A stretch of 50,970 nt of DNA, taken from NCBI RefSeq assembly GCF_028649455.1, contig NZ_JAQSIO010000014.1:1-50970 (forward strand), written 5' to 3'. Shown here piece after piece: positions 1-8,780 of the stretch (the first letter of the stretch is position 1; every line of letters starts with the position of its first letter). The notes beneath the pieces were generated by a model that saw only the letters and a program-made list of their open reading frames with translations, was not told the DNA's origin and searched no databases. The translations under genes were made by a program, and so were the position numbers. This DNA is from Curvibacter microcysteis (GTDB lineage: Bacteria; Pseudomonadota; Gammaproteobacteria; Burkholderiales; Burkholderiaceae_C).

Positions 1-1
1 T

Positions 2-175
2 GCGGCCAACATCTCGTACAACCTGCTGAAGACGGCGGCTGGCGGCAACATCGCGATTGGCCCGGTGCTGCTGGGTTCGGCCCAGCCGGTGCACATCCTG
101 ACGGCCAGCACCACGGTGCGCCGCATCGTGAACATGACGGCTTTGACGGTGGCCGACGCCAACGTGACGCGCTGA
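2..175 (+). CDS. maeB: C-terminal end of NADP-dependent malic enzyme (phosphotransacetylase-like domain)
   Basis: Only the last 57 codons lie in the window; the gene enters from the left edge in the frame starting at base 2 and stops with TGA. The visible tail contains NLLKTAAGGNIAIGPVLLG and then RRIVNMTALTV. That pattern is typical of the phosphate-acetyltransferase-like domain at the C-terminus of the large (about 760-residue) MaeB malic enzymes of proteobacteria. Those enzymes decarboxylate malate to pyruvate with NADP, and the C-terminal domain senses acetyl-CoA. A stand-alone phosphotransacetylase ends differently, so MaeB is preferred, but the catalytic N-terminal half is outside the window and cannot be checked. 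Confidence 0.75.
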   Translation, partial: AANISYNLLKTAAGGNIAIGPVLLGSAQPVHILTASTTVRRIVNMTALTVADANVTR

Positions 176-242
176 GCTTCAGCAGCCCAGGGGCGTGCTC
201 CTTCCCCCTGAGCTGAGCAGGTTCCCCACCGGCGCCGCCCCC

Positions 243-635
243 TCACGCGCCCATGGGCGAGCACAGTTCGATCAGGGTGCCGTCTGGGCTCCGCACATAA
301 GACACGACCTGACCCCAGGGCTTTTGGCTGGGAGCGGCCCATTCACGTGCGCCGGCTTGCAGCGCCCGGACGTGGGCTGCCGCCACGTCAGGGGTGACCA
401 GGCCCAGTTCCATGCCCAAGGGCAAGGCGGATTCGGAGGCTGCGACGTGCCCGCCCTCGAAGTTGGTGTGACCCAGCTCATGGGCCGCAAAGGAAAGCGT
501 CGTTTCGCCTGTGGCCAATTCACCGTAGGTGCCTGACTCGTGCAGGAATCGGCGCTCGAAGCCGAAGGCCTTCTCAAAAAAAACGAGAGACGCCTCGACA
601 TCGGGCACGTAGACGATGGTGTAGCCAAGTTTCAT
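243..635 (-). CDS. VOC-family (glyoxalase/bleomycin-resistance fold) protein
   Basis: The 130-residue protein starts MKLGYTIVYVPDVEAS, the usual opening beta strand of a one-domain vicinal-oxygen-chelate protein, followed by FFEKAFGF. It ends with the second metal-side half, SPDGTLIELCSP, where the Glu would be a metal ligand. The length matches single-module members that dimerise. An upstream in-frame ATG would add 53 residues with no family resemblance, so the start at MKLGY is used; its Shine-Dalgarno is weak. The family includes glyoxalase I, dioxygenases and antibiotic-binding proteins, and nothing here fixes the substrate. It is a single gene facing the end of the malic enzyme gene. Confidence 0.8.
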   Translation of the reverse strand: MKLGYTIVYVPDVEASLVFFEKAFGFERRFLHESGTYGELATGETTLSFAAHELGHTNFEGGHVAASESALPLGMELGLVTPDVAAAHVRALQAGAREWAAPSQKPWGQVVSYVRSPDGTLIELCSPMGA

Positions 636-857
636 GGTGTGACAGGGACTGAGGAAAGGGCATGCGTGCACCCGCTGGGCGCCGCGAGGCAGTTTACTCA
701 GGCCGCCTCTGGCAGATGCAGAGAAGTGGCTCGCGGCTGGCCACCCCATGCTGAACGTCCTTGGCACCCATGGGCTGGCCCTCAACGGTTGCAAAGCGCA
801 GCGCCTGGTGGGCCGCTACGGGCGCCGGGAACCCTGCCGAGGTGAATCCGGCCCGCT

Positions 858-2618
858 TTAAAAGCTCTCCCATTGATCCTCTGCACCCGCCTTGGCCGAG
901 CTGGTGAGCGCCGATGCAGGCGGCTTGGCCAAGGGCAACTCGGGCGCGGCTTTGGCAGACTTCAGGCTGGACTTGGGCTTGGCCGCCGCCTTGAAGACGT
1001 GGGGCCGAGGCAGCGGCTTCTTGGGCTGAGCCTGGGCGCTGCGATGGGCCTCGCCACTCAGTTTGAACACGGCCATGGCCGTGACCAGCTGAGCGGATTG
1101 GTGCTCCAGACTCTGCGCGGCAGCAGCGCTCTCTTCGACCAGCGCCGCGTTCTGCTGCGTGGTTTGATCCAGTTGGTTGATGGCTTCGCCAATCTGAGTC
1201 ACGCCCGAGCTCTGTTCCGAACTGGCCGAACTGATTTCTCCCACGATGTCGCTGACCCGCGTGATGGCGGCCACGACCTCTTCCATGGTCTGCCCGGCCT
1301 GATCCACCAGGACCGTGCCTTGCTCGACTTGGTCGACACTGGCGCCAATGAGGGACTTGATCTCCTTGGCGGCCTCGGCAGACCGACCTGCCAGGCTTCT
1401 CACCTCGGAGGCCACCACCGCAAAGCCACGGCCTTGTTCACCGGCACGGGCGGCCTCGACCGCCGCGTTCAGGGCCAGGATGTTGGTCTGGAAGGCGATG
1501 CCATCGATGACGCCAATGATGTCGCCAATCTTCTTGGAACTGTCGTTGATGCCCTTCATGGTCTCGACCACCTGGGCGACCACGGTGCCCCCCTTGCTGG
1601 CCACCTCCGAGGCATTGAGCGCCAGTTGATTGGCCAGCCTGGCGTTGTCGGCGTTGTGCCGCACGGTGGTGCCAAACTGTTCCATGGTCGCGGCGGTCTC
1701 CTCCAAGGCGCTGGCCTGGTTCTCTGTGCGTTGACTCAGATCCGCATTGCCGACCGAGATTTCCGACGTCCCCGTCGCGATGGAATCTGCCGCGCCACGC
1801 ACTTGGCCCACGATTCGGACCAGACTTTGCTGCATGGTGCCCAGAGAAGCCAGCACGCTGCCAGCCGGTGCCGAATCCGCCCCCAAGACCGGGCTCAAAT
1901 CCCCACCAGCCACTTTTTCGGCAGCTTGGCCCAGCACCCCAGGCTCAGCCCCCAAAGCCCTGGTCAGACTGCGCACGATCAACATCCCAGCCACCACGGC
2001 CGCCACCACGGCAATCAAGCAAGCAGCCACCAGCCAAGTCCGTTGGTTGCTGTGCTGCTCCTCAGCCCCTTTGATCAGCAGGGCCGAACGCTGCGCGGTC
2101 AACTCGGCATAGGCATTGGTTTTACCGACCAATGCCATCAACAAGGGCCGGCACTCCTCGTTCATCTTGGCGATGGCTTCGTCACGCTTGTTTTGCAGGG
2201 CCAGCTGGACGATGGACAAGGCCACCGGGCTGTAGGCTTGTTCGATTTTGCTGATGTCATCGACCAGTGCTTTGGCCTGGGCCGGCACATCCGGGAGAGC
2301 CACCATTTCTTTCAGTTTTGCAAGATTTTTTTGAACCTGCTCGTGCGCCTTGGCGACGGCGGCCTTTTCAACCTCCACATCGGCCGGCTTGGTCACCAAC
2401 ACGAGGTTGCGCGCAGCGATGGCACGGGCATCCACCTGGGCTTGAATGCTGGCAGCCAACGTGGCCCGCGTGTTGATGCCATTCACATACGATTTGAAGG
2501 CCTGATTGGCCGCCTGCAACTCGATGATGGCCAGGCCAGACACGATCAAAACCAGCACAGTCAAGCCGCCGAAGGCGGCGGACAACTTGGCCCGAACAGA
2601 CACGAGGTGCATGGACAT
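858..2618 (-). CDS. Methyl-accepting chemotaxis protein with CheR/CheB-tethering tail
   Basis: A 586-residue transmembrane chemoreceptor. The first transmembrane helix lies near residues 10-32, followed by a roughly 160-residue periplasmic domain of four-helix-bundle type, a second transmembrane helix near 192-214, a HAMP linker, and a long cytoplasmic coiled coil. The highly conserved hairpin tip ([20 protein letters not shown]) is near residues 375-395 and contacts CheA and CheW. The last residues are QWESF, matching the xWxxF pentapeptide that docks CheR and CheB, after a Pro/Ala/Lys-rich flexible linker. A strong ribosome site (AGAAGGAG) precedes the ATG. No chemotaxis gene is adjacent, so the ligand is unknown. 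The gene is probably monocistronic. Confidence 0.93.
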   Translation of the reverse strand: MSMHLVSVRAKLSAAFGGLTVLVLIVSGLAIIELQAANQAFKSYVNGINTRATLAASIQAQVDARAIAARNLVLVTKPADVEVEKAAVAKAHEQVQKNLAKLKEMVALPDVPAQAKALVDDISKIEQAYSPVALSIVQLALQNKRDEAIAKMNEECRPLLMALVGKTNAYAELTAQRSALLIKGAEEQHSNQRTWLVAACLIAVVAAVVAGMLIVRSLTRALGAEPGVLGQAAEKVAGGDLSPVLGADSAPAGSVLASLGTMQQSLVRIVGQVRGAADSIATGTSEISVGNADLSQRTENQASALEETAATMEQFGTTVRHNADNARLANQLALNASEVASKGGTVVAQVVETMKGINDSSKKIGDIIGVIDGIAFQTNILALNAAVEAARAGEQGRGFAVVASEVRSLAGRSAEAAKEIKSLIGASVDQVEQGTVLVDQAGQTMEEVVAAITRVSDIVGEISSASSEQSSGVTQIGEAINQLDQTTQQNAALVEESAAAAQSLEHQSAQLVTAMAVFKLSGEAHRSAQAQPKKPLPRPHVFKAAAKPKSSLKSAKAAPELPLAKPPASALTSSAKAGAEDQWESF

Positions 2619-2720
2619 TTGGTCTCCTTCTGTAAATTTTCTACATTTTTATTGATTTAAATGAAACATTTAACAAATTTATCATTAACCGAGTATTTGA
2701 CTCGGATTTGAAAAATTGAT
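2619..2720 (-). promoter_or_regulatory. AT-rich leader/promoter region of the chemoreceptor gene, with hairpin
   Basis: The region upstream of the chemoreceptor is far more AT-rich than its surroundings. It contains a 6-bp inverted repeat CCGAGT/ACTCGG at 2689-2705 with a 5-base loop. I could not pick a convincing sigma-70 or sigma-28 promoter, so the transcription start is not assigned. The rest of the gap up to 2867 shows nothing recognisable. Confidence 0.35.
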
Positions 2721-2867
2721 CCAAGACTCTGGTGTAAAAGCGCGACCCAACAAGGCAAAACTTCTTTTGATGAGCGCCCACACAAGCACTCCCAGCCCAG
2801 GGATCTGGGCCGTGTGACGGCGGCGGCCATCGATGCGGCGACGCTGGCGGCGTGGTCGCCGCGCCCC

Positions 2868-3917
2868 TCACGCCCGCTCGCCGCTGCCCACCCCACCAAG
2901 CAGCCGGGTCTGCCGATACACCCCCGGTGCTTGACCGGTCCAGCCCTTGAAGGCGCGGTGGAAGGTGCTGGCCTCGGAGAACCCGAGCCGGTTGGCGATG
3001 TCCAGCAGGGTCAGCTCGGGCTGGTGCAGGTACTCGATGGCCGCGTCGCGGCGCAGGTCGTCCTTGATGGCTTGGTAGCCCTGGCCCTCGTCGCGCAGGC
3101 GGCGGCGCAGGGTTTGCGGGGTCATGGCCAGGTACTGGCTGACGAACTCCAGCGAAGGCATTTCGCCACTCAGGTGGCGCCGCAGCAGGCGGCGGATGCG
3201 TTCGGTCAAGCTGGTCTGGTCGCGGTACTTGATCAGCAGGCTGGCCGGGGCCTGACGCAGGAACTCCTCCAGGCTTTGCGGGTTCTGCACCACCGGCAGG
3301 TCGAGCCAGCGCGCATCAAAGCGAAAGCCCACCCAGGGGTGGCCATACACCACCGGGGCCTGGAACAGGCGACCGGCATCGCTGCTGTAGCCCGTGTCCA
3401 AGTGGCGGTACATGACCTCGGTGACGGGAATGCGCCGCGCCACCAGCCACGAGGCCAGGCCGTAGGTGAAGAAGCAAAAGGTGCGGTCGGCATAGCCGCG
3501 CTCGGGGTCGCGCGGGCCGTTGGACACCAGGTGCACCGAGGCCTGGCTGCCCTGCACCACCAGGCGCGGCACAAAGTCCTGCAACAAGGGGTGGTAGTAG
3601 CGAAAGCCCGTGCGAAGCGCCTCGCCCAGGCTGCGGCAGTGCACCAGCAGGCGGCACATCTGGCTGAAGTTGCCCAGGCGCACGGGCTGGCTGCACAAGG
3701 CCCACAGCTCATCCCGGGTGTGCCGGCTCAGCAGCTGGATCAACGCCGCGTACTGCGCCTGGGTGACGCGCGACAGGGGCGAATCCAGCAGCGCGGGCAC
3801 GATGCCGGCACGGCGCAGCAGGCGCTGCGCATCGCCGCCCCGGGCCACATAGCCCTGCAAGATTTGGCTGACTTGCAGGATGGCGATGGTGTGGCGGGTG
3901 GTGACCTCGTGCGACAT
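2868..3917 (-). CDS. AraC-family transcriptional regulator (OruR-like)
   Basis: A 349-residue regulator. The first 200 residues resemble the arabinose-binding-like sensor domain found in OruR-type regulators. The C-terminal third carries the two AraC helix-turn-helix motifs: MTPQTLRRRLRDEG near residue 267, then LTLLDIANRLGFSEASTFHRAFKGWTG near 300-330, whose second half is the family signature. Its ATG overlaps the stop codon of the upstream Bug gene as ATGA, so it is probably translated by coupling from that gene. This suggests it controls the CoA-transferase/Bug group to which it belongs. The inducer is unknown. Confidence 0.9.
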   Translation of the reverse strand: MSHEVTTRHTIAILQVSQILQGYVARGGDAQRLLRRAGIVPALLDSPLSRVTQAQYAALIQLLSRHTRDELWALCSQPVRLGNFSQMCRLLVHCRSLGEALRTGFRYYHPLLQDFVPRLVVQGSQASVHLVSNGPRDPERGYADRTFCFFTYGLASWLVARRIPVTEVMYRHLDTGYSSDAGRLFQAPVVYGHPWVGFRFDARWLDLPVVQNPQSLEEFLRQAPASLLIKYRDQTSLTERIRRLLRRHLSGEMPSLEFVSQYLAMTPQTLRRRLRDEGQGYQAIKDDLRRDAAIEYLHQPELTLLDIANRLGFSEASTFHRAFKGWTGQAPGVYRQTRLLGGVGSGERA

Positions 3918-4939
3918 CAGTCGAGTTTAAGTCCCAGTTCCTGCACAAAGACCTTCTCGCGGGCGGTCTGCTCAGCCGCGTAACGGGTGTAGTCCTCCGC
4001 GCTCATGTACAGCGGCACCTGGTCGTTTTGCTCCAGGGCGCGCACAAAACCAGGGTCGTTCATGGCTTTGCGGAAGGCGTCATGCAGCACCTGGACCACC
4101 TTGGGGCTCATGCCTTTGGGGCCTGCCAGGCCAATGGGTGAATTGACCACGATGTCATGGCCCAGCTCGCGCAGCGTGGGCACCTGGGGCCAGCGTTTCA
4201 AGCGCGACTCCCCCAGGGTGGCCAGCACGCGGGCCTTGCCCGACTCCGCCAGCGCGCCCCAGCCCGGGTCGGAGATGACCATCAGGTGGCCGCCCAGCAA
4301 GGCCGCCGTCTCTTCGGCCATGCCTTTGTAGGGGATGAAGTTGAACTGCACGCCCGCCGCACGGGCCAGGCGCTCCATGGCAATGTGGCCGCCACTGCCC
4401 TTGCCGGTGCTGCCATAGCTGATGGCGCCAGGCTGGCGGCGCGCGTCGGCCAGCAGATCTTGCACGGTCTTCCAGGGCGCGTCCTGGCGCACCACCAGAC
4501 CGTTGGTGTAGCCGGTCAGGCAGATCAGGTAGCTGAAGTCGGCCACCGGGTCAAAGCTGACCTTCATCAGGTGGGGCAGGCGAAACAGGGTGGCGGCGAT
4601 CAAGGAAACGGTGTAGCCGTCAGGCGCCGCCGTCTGCGCCATGCCCGCTGGCCCCAGGGTGCCACCCACGCCGGGGCGGTTGGAGATCAGGATGGGCTGA
4701 CCCAATTCACGCGAGGCCGCCTGCGCCAGGGCGCGGATCTGCACATCGGTGGCCCCGCCCGGCGGGAAGGGCAGGATCAAGGTGATGGGTCGGCTGGGGT
4801 AGGCCTCAGGGGTCTGCGCCCAGGCGCCGGGGGCGCTCAGCCCGCCGGCCACGGCCAGGCCGGCCGCCCACAGCGCCGCGCGCCGGGTGAAAGAAGATCG
4901 CTGGCGTGCCGCCGGGGTCTTGACCCGCAAAGTCCACAT
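3917..4939 (-). CDS. Bug-family periplasmic substrate-binding protein (tripartite tricarboxylate transporter type)
   Basis: 340 residues. An N-terminal export signal with an Arg-rich start and hydrophobic stretch ends near AWA-QTPEAYPS. The mature protein begins YPSRPITLILPFPPGGATD, the standard opening of Bug/TctC proteins, and carries the GGTLGPAGMAQ and YKGMAEETAALLGG motifs of the ligand cleft. Bug proteins bind carboxylates or amides in the periplasm; few have a membrane partner nearby, and none (TctA/TctB) is present here. The start has a well-spaced CAGGAGAC ribosome site. The gene follows a CoA-transferase gene and overlaps the AraC regulator by four bases, so the three look like one unit. 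The ligand cannot be read from the sequence. Confidence 0.92.
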   Translation of the reverse strand: MWTLRVKTPAARQRSSFTRRAALWAAGLAVAGGLSAPGAWAQTPEAYPSRPITLILPFPPGGATDVQIRALAQAASRELGQPILISNRPGVGGTLGPAGMAQTAAPDGYTVSLIAATLFRLPHLMKVSFDPVADFSYLICLTGYTNGLVVRQDAPWKTVQDLLADARRQPGAISYGSTGKGSGGHIAMERLARAAGVQFNFIPYKGMAEETAALLGGHLMVISDPGWGALAESGKARVLATLGESRLKRWPQVPTLRELGHDIVVNSPIGLAGPKGMSPKVVQVLHDAFRKAMNDPGFVRALEQNDQVPLYMSAEDYTRYAAEQTAREKVFVQELGLKLD

Positions 4940-5027
4940 GGTGTTGTCTCCTGTTTTAAAAAAACCACGCCAGTCCGGGGCGCGGGGTCTGTGCCCCGCT
5001 GCGCCCGACCGGCTCTGTCGACATGGC

Positions 5028-6224
5028 TCAGGCCACCGCGCCCTGGGCGCGCAATGCGGCCTGCTCGGCCGGCGTGTAGCCGGCGGCGCTCAGCAGCGCC
5101 TCGGTGTGCTCACCGGCGGTGGGTGCGGGGTGGCGCACTTCAAATTCAAAACCCGTCATGCGCACCGGGCAGCCCAGTTGGCGCCCGCCTCCGGCCAGGG
5201 GCAGCACCATGCCGCGCTCGGCGAACTGGGGCAGGTCCAAGGCCTGCTCCAACTTGAGGATGGGGGTGACGCAGCAGTCCACGCCCGCCAGATGCTCGGT
5301 CCACCAGGCCAGGCTGTGGGCGCCCACCAGGGCCTGCACCTCGGCGCGCACGGCCTCGCACTCGGCGGGCGTGGCCGGTTGGTGGCGGGGCTGCAGATCG
5401 GGGCGCTGCAGCTGCTGGCAAAACAGGTTCCAGAACTTGCGCTCCAAAGCGGCCACGGCCAGGTAGCCGCCGCAGGCCGCGGTGTAGAGGGCATAACAGG
5501 GCAAGGCACCGGTCAGCTTGCCTTGGCCGGGCGGCTGGGTCACGCCCCGCGTGTTGACGGCGGCCAGGGGCAGCACGGCATGGGCCAGCAGGCCGTCGGC
5601 CACCGCGATGTCCACATGGCGGCCCAGGCCGCTGCGCTGGGCGTCAAACAAGGCGGCCAGCAGCCCCATCACGGCGGTCATGGTGCCGCCCAGCAGGTCG
5701 GCCACCGGCACGTTGGACAAGGCAGGAGGCTGACCGGGCTGGCCGATCTGTTCGGCCACGCCAGTCCACCCTGCGTAATTGAGGTCGTGGCCCGCCGCGT
5801 CGCGCATCGGGCCGGTCTGGCCGTAGCCGGTCAGGCTGACATAGACCAGGCGCGGGTTCAAGGCGGCCAGGGCCTCGTAGCCCGCCCCCAGGCGCGCCAT
5901 CACGCCGGGGCGAAAGCCCTCCACCAGCACGTCAGCCTCGCGCACCAGGCGCTGCAGCACCGCCAGGCCGGCCGGCTGCTTGAGGTCCAGGCACAAGCCC
6001 AGCTTGTTGCGGTTGACCAGGGCGCGCACCGGGGCGGCGGCGTAGTCCCCGGCCCCGGTGTCTTCGATCTTGATCACCTCGGCCCCCAGGTCAGCCAGGT
6101 GCTGGGTGCACACGGGACCGGGCAAGAGGCGGGTCAGGTCCAGCACGCGCACGCCGCGCAAGGGGGCCCCTTGGGGGACGGGCCCGGGGGGACGGGCTGC
6201 CGAGGCGGCAGGTAGTTCGCTCAT
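5028..6224 (-). CDS. CaiB/BaiF-type (family III) CoA-transferase
   Basis: 398 residues with the N-terminal signature PLRGVRVLDLTRLLPGP and VIKIED, followed by NRNKLGLCLDLKQP, which are typical of formyl-CoA transferase relatives. The Asp near residue 175 (VPVADLLGG) is placed like the catalytic Asp that carries the acyl group in this family. These enzymes move CoA between carboxylic acids, or in the racemase branch invert alpha-methyl-acyl-CoA. Its neighbour downstream is a Bug carboxylate-binding protein, consistent with capture followed by activation of an imported acid. The substrate is not determinable. The start has GGAGG about 11 bases upstream. Confidence 0.9.
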   Translation of the reverse strand: MSELPAASAARPPGPVPQGAPLRGVRVLDLTRLLPGPVCTQHLADLGAEVIKIEDTGAGDYAAAPVRALVNRNKLGLCLDLKQPAGLAVLQRLVREADVLVEGFRPGVMARLGAGYEALAALNPRLVYVSLTGYGQTGPMRDAAGHDLNYAGWTGVAEQIGQPGQPPALSNVPVADLLGGTMTAVMGLLAALFDAQRSGLGRHVDIAVADGLLAHAVLPLAAVNTRGVTQPPGQGKLTGALPCYALYTAACGGYLAVAALERKFWNLFCQQLQRPDLQPRHQPATPAECEAVRAEVQALVGAHSLAWWTEHLAGVDCCVTPILKLEQALDLPQFAERGMVLPLAGGGRQLGCPVRMTGFEFEVRHPAPTAGEHTEALLSAAGYTPAEQAALRAQGAVA

Positions 6225-6471
6225 GAAGACAAGGCCTCCGTTGGAAAGCCCGGGCAGCTTGCCGGGCGCGGGGCCAGTCTAGGCATGGGGGCTGGGCCGC
6301 GGCAATGGCGTGGGCGATCAATGCCATTGGCGGGAATGTTCAGCGCTAAGGGTTGTCCGCAGCGTACCAAGACCATCCAGTCGCCAAAGGCGCCCGTATA
6401 CTGGTTTCATGCGTTCTCCAGACCGTTCATCGCGCGTTTTGACGCGCACCTACCGGGCCTGATCCCGGCGC

Positions 6472-7611
6472 ATGCCCATGTCGGTCCTGGACCCACGCTC
6501 CATCATCACCCTGTCGGCCCTGATGGGCTTGGTGATGGCCATGGTCCTGTTTTTCGTGCGCCGCAGTTACCCGCGCAAATTGCAAGGTGGTTTGCGCCTC
6601 TTGGCGGCCTCGCCCCTGGCGTGGTTCACGGCGGCCGGCCTGTATGGCTTGCGCGACGTGGCCCCGGACTGGCTGACAGTGGTGCTGGCCAACCTGATCC
6701 TCCTGCTGGGCACCCTGCTGTTTTCCGTCGGCTTGCAGCATTTTTTTCAGGGCTGGGCGCGCTGGCGGCTGTGGGCTGGATTGATTCTGGCCAGCACCCC
6801 GGTGGTGGCCTGGTTCACCCTGGTCGAGCCCAACTACGGTGTGCGCCTGCTGGTGGTCAATGGCCTGCTGTGCGGCCTGTTCTTGCAGCAAATCCGCTAT
6901 TTGATGCAGCAGCCCACGAGCTTTGGCCTGCGTTTCACGATGGTGGCGATGGGGGCTCAAACCTCGGTGCTGGTGCTGCGCATGGTCAGTGTGGCGGCGG
7001 GCTTGGCCGGGCACAGCATGATGGAGCCCGGCTTGCTGCAGGTGGTGTACGTGTCGTCCAACGCCATGTCGGTGCAGATGCTGACGATTGGCGCCGTGCT
7101 GCTGGCCACCGAGCGGCTGCGCCGCGAGTTTGAGCATGTGGCCAGCCACGACTCGCTGACCGAGGCCCTGACCCGCCGCGCCGTGCTGGAACTGGCGGAG
7201 AACGAACTCGCCCGCCTGCAGCGCTACGGCGAGCCACTGTCCCTGATGATGCTGGACCTGGACCACTTCAAGGACATCAACGACCTGCAAGGCCACCAGC
7301 AAGGCGATGCGGTGCTGGTCGACTTTGCCAACCGCACCCGCGCCGTGCTGCGCCGCCCCGACCAGTTGGGCCGCTATGGTGGCGAAGAGTTCCTGGTGTT
7401 GTTGCCAGCCACCGATGCGCGCGCGGCCCGCGTGGTGGCCGAGCGGGTGCGCCTGGCCCCGCCGTCCCGCCCCGAGCTGGCCTGCACGGTCAGCGTGGGC
7501 CTGACCACCGCCCTGGGCCCCGACGACAGCCTGGACGCCATGCTCAGCCGGGCCGACCAGGCGCTTTACCTGGCCAAGCGCGAGGGGCGCAACCGGGTCT
7601 GCGAGGCCTGA
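6472..7611 (+). CDS. Membrane-bound diguanylate cyclase (GGDEF protein)
   Basis: 379 residues: about six predicted transmembrane helices in the first 210 residues, then a GGDEF domain. The active site is GGEEF near residues 303-307, preceded by an RxxD inhibitory site (RRPD, about 294-297), and the domain ends with ADQALYLAKREGRNRV. It should make cyclic-di-GMP from two GTP and be subject to product inhibition. The membrane half matches no sensor domain I can name. Two ATG codons six bases apart are possible starts; the first is used. A possible -10 (TATACT) is at 6397-6402. It is convergent with cobT, only 14 bases apart. Confidence 0.93.
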   Translation: MPMSVLDPRSIITLSALMGLVMAMVLFFVRRSYPRKLQGGLRLLAASPLAWFTAAGLYGLRDVAPDWLTVVLANLILLLGTLLFSVGLQHFFQGWARWRLWAGLILASTPVVAWFTLVEPNYGVRLLVVNGLLCGLFLQQIRYLMQQPTSFGLRFTMVAMGAQTSVLVLRMVSVAAGLAGHSMMEPGLLQVVYVSSNAMSVQMLTIGAVLLATERLRREFEHVASHDSLTEALTRRAVLELAENELARLQRYGEPLSLMMLDLDHFKDINDLQGHQQGDAVLVDFANRTRAVLRRPDQLGRYGGEEFLVLLPATDARAARVVAERVRLAPPSRPELACTVSVGLTTALGPDDSLDAMLSRADQALYLAKREGRNRVCEA

Positions 7612-7625
7612 GGCCCGCACGCCCC

Positions 7626-8702
7626 TCAGGCCTGGGACACACCCGCCGAGGCAAAACTGGCCATCTCGGCCAAGACCAGGCAAGCCGACTGCAGCAGCGG
7701 CCAAGCCAGCGCCGCGCCCGAGCCCTCCCCCAGGCGCAAGCCCAGCGACAGCAAGGGCTGCGCCTGCAGCTGCTGCAACATCAGCGCATGGCCCCGCTCG
7801 CCCGACTGGTGGGCAAACACGCAGCGCTGGCGCACCGTGGGCACCAGGGCGCAGGCGAGCATCACCGCCGCCGTGGTGATGAAGCCGTCGACCAGCACCA
7901 CGCGGCGCTCGGCGGACGCCTGCAGCACGGCCCCCACCAGGGTGGCCAGCTCAAAACCACCCAGCGCCGCCAAGGCCTGGGCTGGGTCGCGCAGGTCGGC
8001 ATGGCGGGCCATGACCTGCTCCAGCACCGCCACTTTGCGCGCCACGCCCGGGACGTCCAGGCCGGTGCCGCGCCCCGTGCATTCCGCCACTGGGCGGCCG
8101 CTGCACCAGGCCAGCAGCAGCGAAGCAGCGGAGGTGTTGCCAATGCCCATCTCGCCCAGCAGCAGCACATTGCCAGGCAGGCTGGCCACCACCTCGCGGC
8201 CCTGGCGCACGGCCTGGGCGCATTCGGCCTCGCTCATGGCCGGGCCCGCGCTGGCGTCGGCCGTGCCGGGGCCCACCTTGCGCACCAGCAGGCGCGCCGC
8301 GCCGGGGGCGGCTTCGGGGCGCGGGCCAAAGTCATGGCGCACACCGCAGTCGACCACGGTCAGGGCCAGGCCATGTTGGCGGGCCAGCACACTGACAGCG
8401 GCCCCACCGGCCAGAAAGTTCTCCACCATCTGCCAGGTCACGTCGCTGGGGTAAGCCGACACGCCGCGCGCGGCCAGGCCGTGGTCGGCCGCGCACACCA
8501 GCATCTGCGGCGCCTGCAAGCGGGGGGCCTCCGTGCCCAGAATCTGCCCCAATTGCAAGGCGAGGCTTTCGAGCTGGCCCAGCGAGCCAAGGGGCTTGGT
8601 CTTGTTGTCCAACACCTGCTGCAAACGGGCGCTGAGCGCAGGGTCGTGCAGGTCGGCCACCTCGGGCAGCCAGGGGGTCAGAAAATTCGGGGCGTCGGAC
8701 AT
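7626..8702 (-). CDS. cobT: Nicotinate-nucleotide-dimethylbenzimidazole phosphoribosyltransferase
   Basis: 358 residues, the usual CobT length. It makes alpha-ribazole phosphate from nicotinate mononucleotide and dimethylbenzimidazole, the step that prepares the lower ligand for cobalamin. Recognisable family blocks are DNKTKPLGSLG near residue 33, AADHGLAARGVSAYP near 80, LLGEMGIGNTSAAS near 180, and GEGSGAAL near 325, where the Glu corresponds to the catalytic base. It stands alone: cobS and the phosphatase that often follow it are absent, and the rest of the cobalamin genes are 30 kb away. I see no riboswitch in the 78-base gap to the divergent helicase gene. Confidence 0.95.
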   Translation of the reverse strand: MSDAPNFLTPWLPEVADLHDPALSARLQQVLDNKTKPLGSLGQLESLALQLGQILGTEAPRLQAPQMLVCAADHGLAARGVSAYPSDVTWQMVENFLAGGAAVSVLARQHGLALTVVDCGVRHDFGPRPEAAPGAARLLVRKVGPGTADASAGPAMSEAECAQAVRQGREVVASLPGNVLLLGEMGIGNTSAASLLLAWCSGRPVAECTGRGTGLDVPGVARKVAVLEQVMARHADLRDPAQALAALGGFELATLVGAVLQASAERRVVLVDGFITTAAVMLACALVPTVRQRCVFAHQSGERGHALMLQQLQAQPLLSLGLRLGEGSGAALAWPLLQSACLVLAEMASFASAGVSQA

Positions 8703-8780
8703 GGCAGTCTTGAAAAATCAGCAGGGCCTGCATTGTCCACCCAGCCTGCACGGGCCCCAGGCACGGCGACAATCAAGCCC

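Noticed and set aside
873-2660. Long plus-strand open frame opposite the chemoreceptor
   Set aside because: It is the reverse shadow of a clear chemoreceptor gene, with His/Gly/Gln-rich composition and no domain.
4958-4999. Hairpin GCGGGG/CCCCGC followed by seven T on the minus strand, as a terminator between CaiB and Bug genes
   Set aside because: The stem (4982-4999) is separated from the T run by about 17 bases, so it is not a standard terminator, and the genes seem to form one unit.
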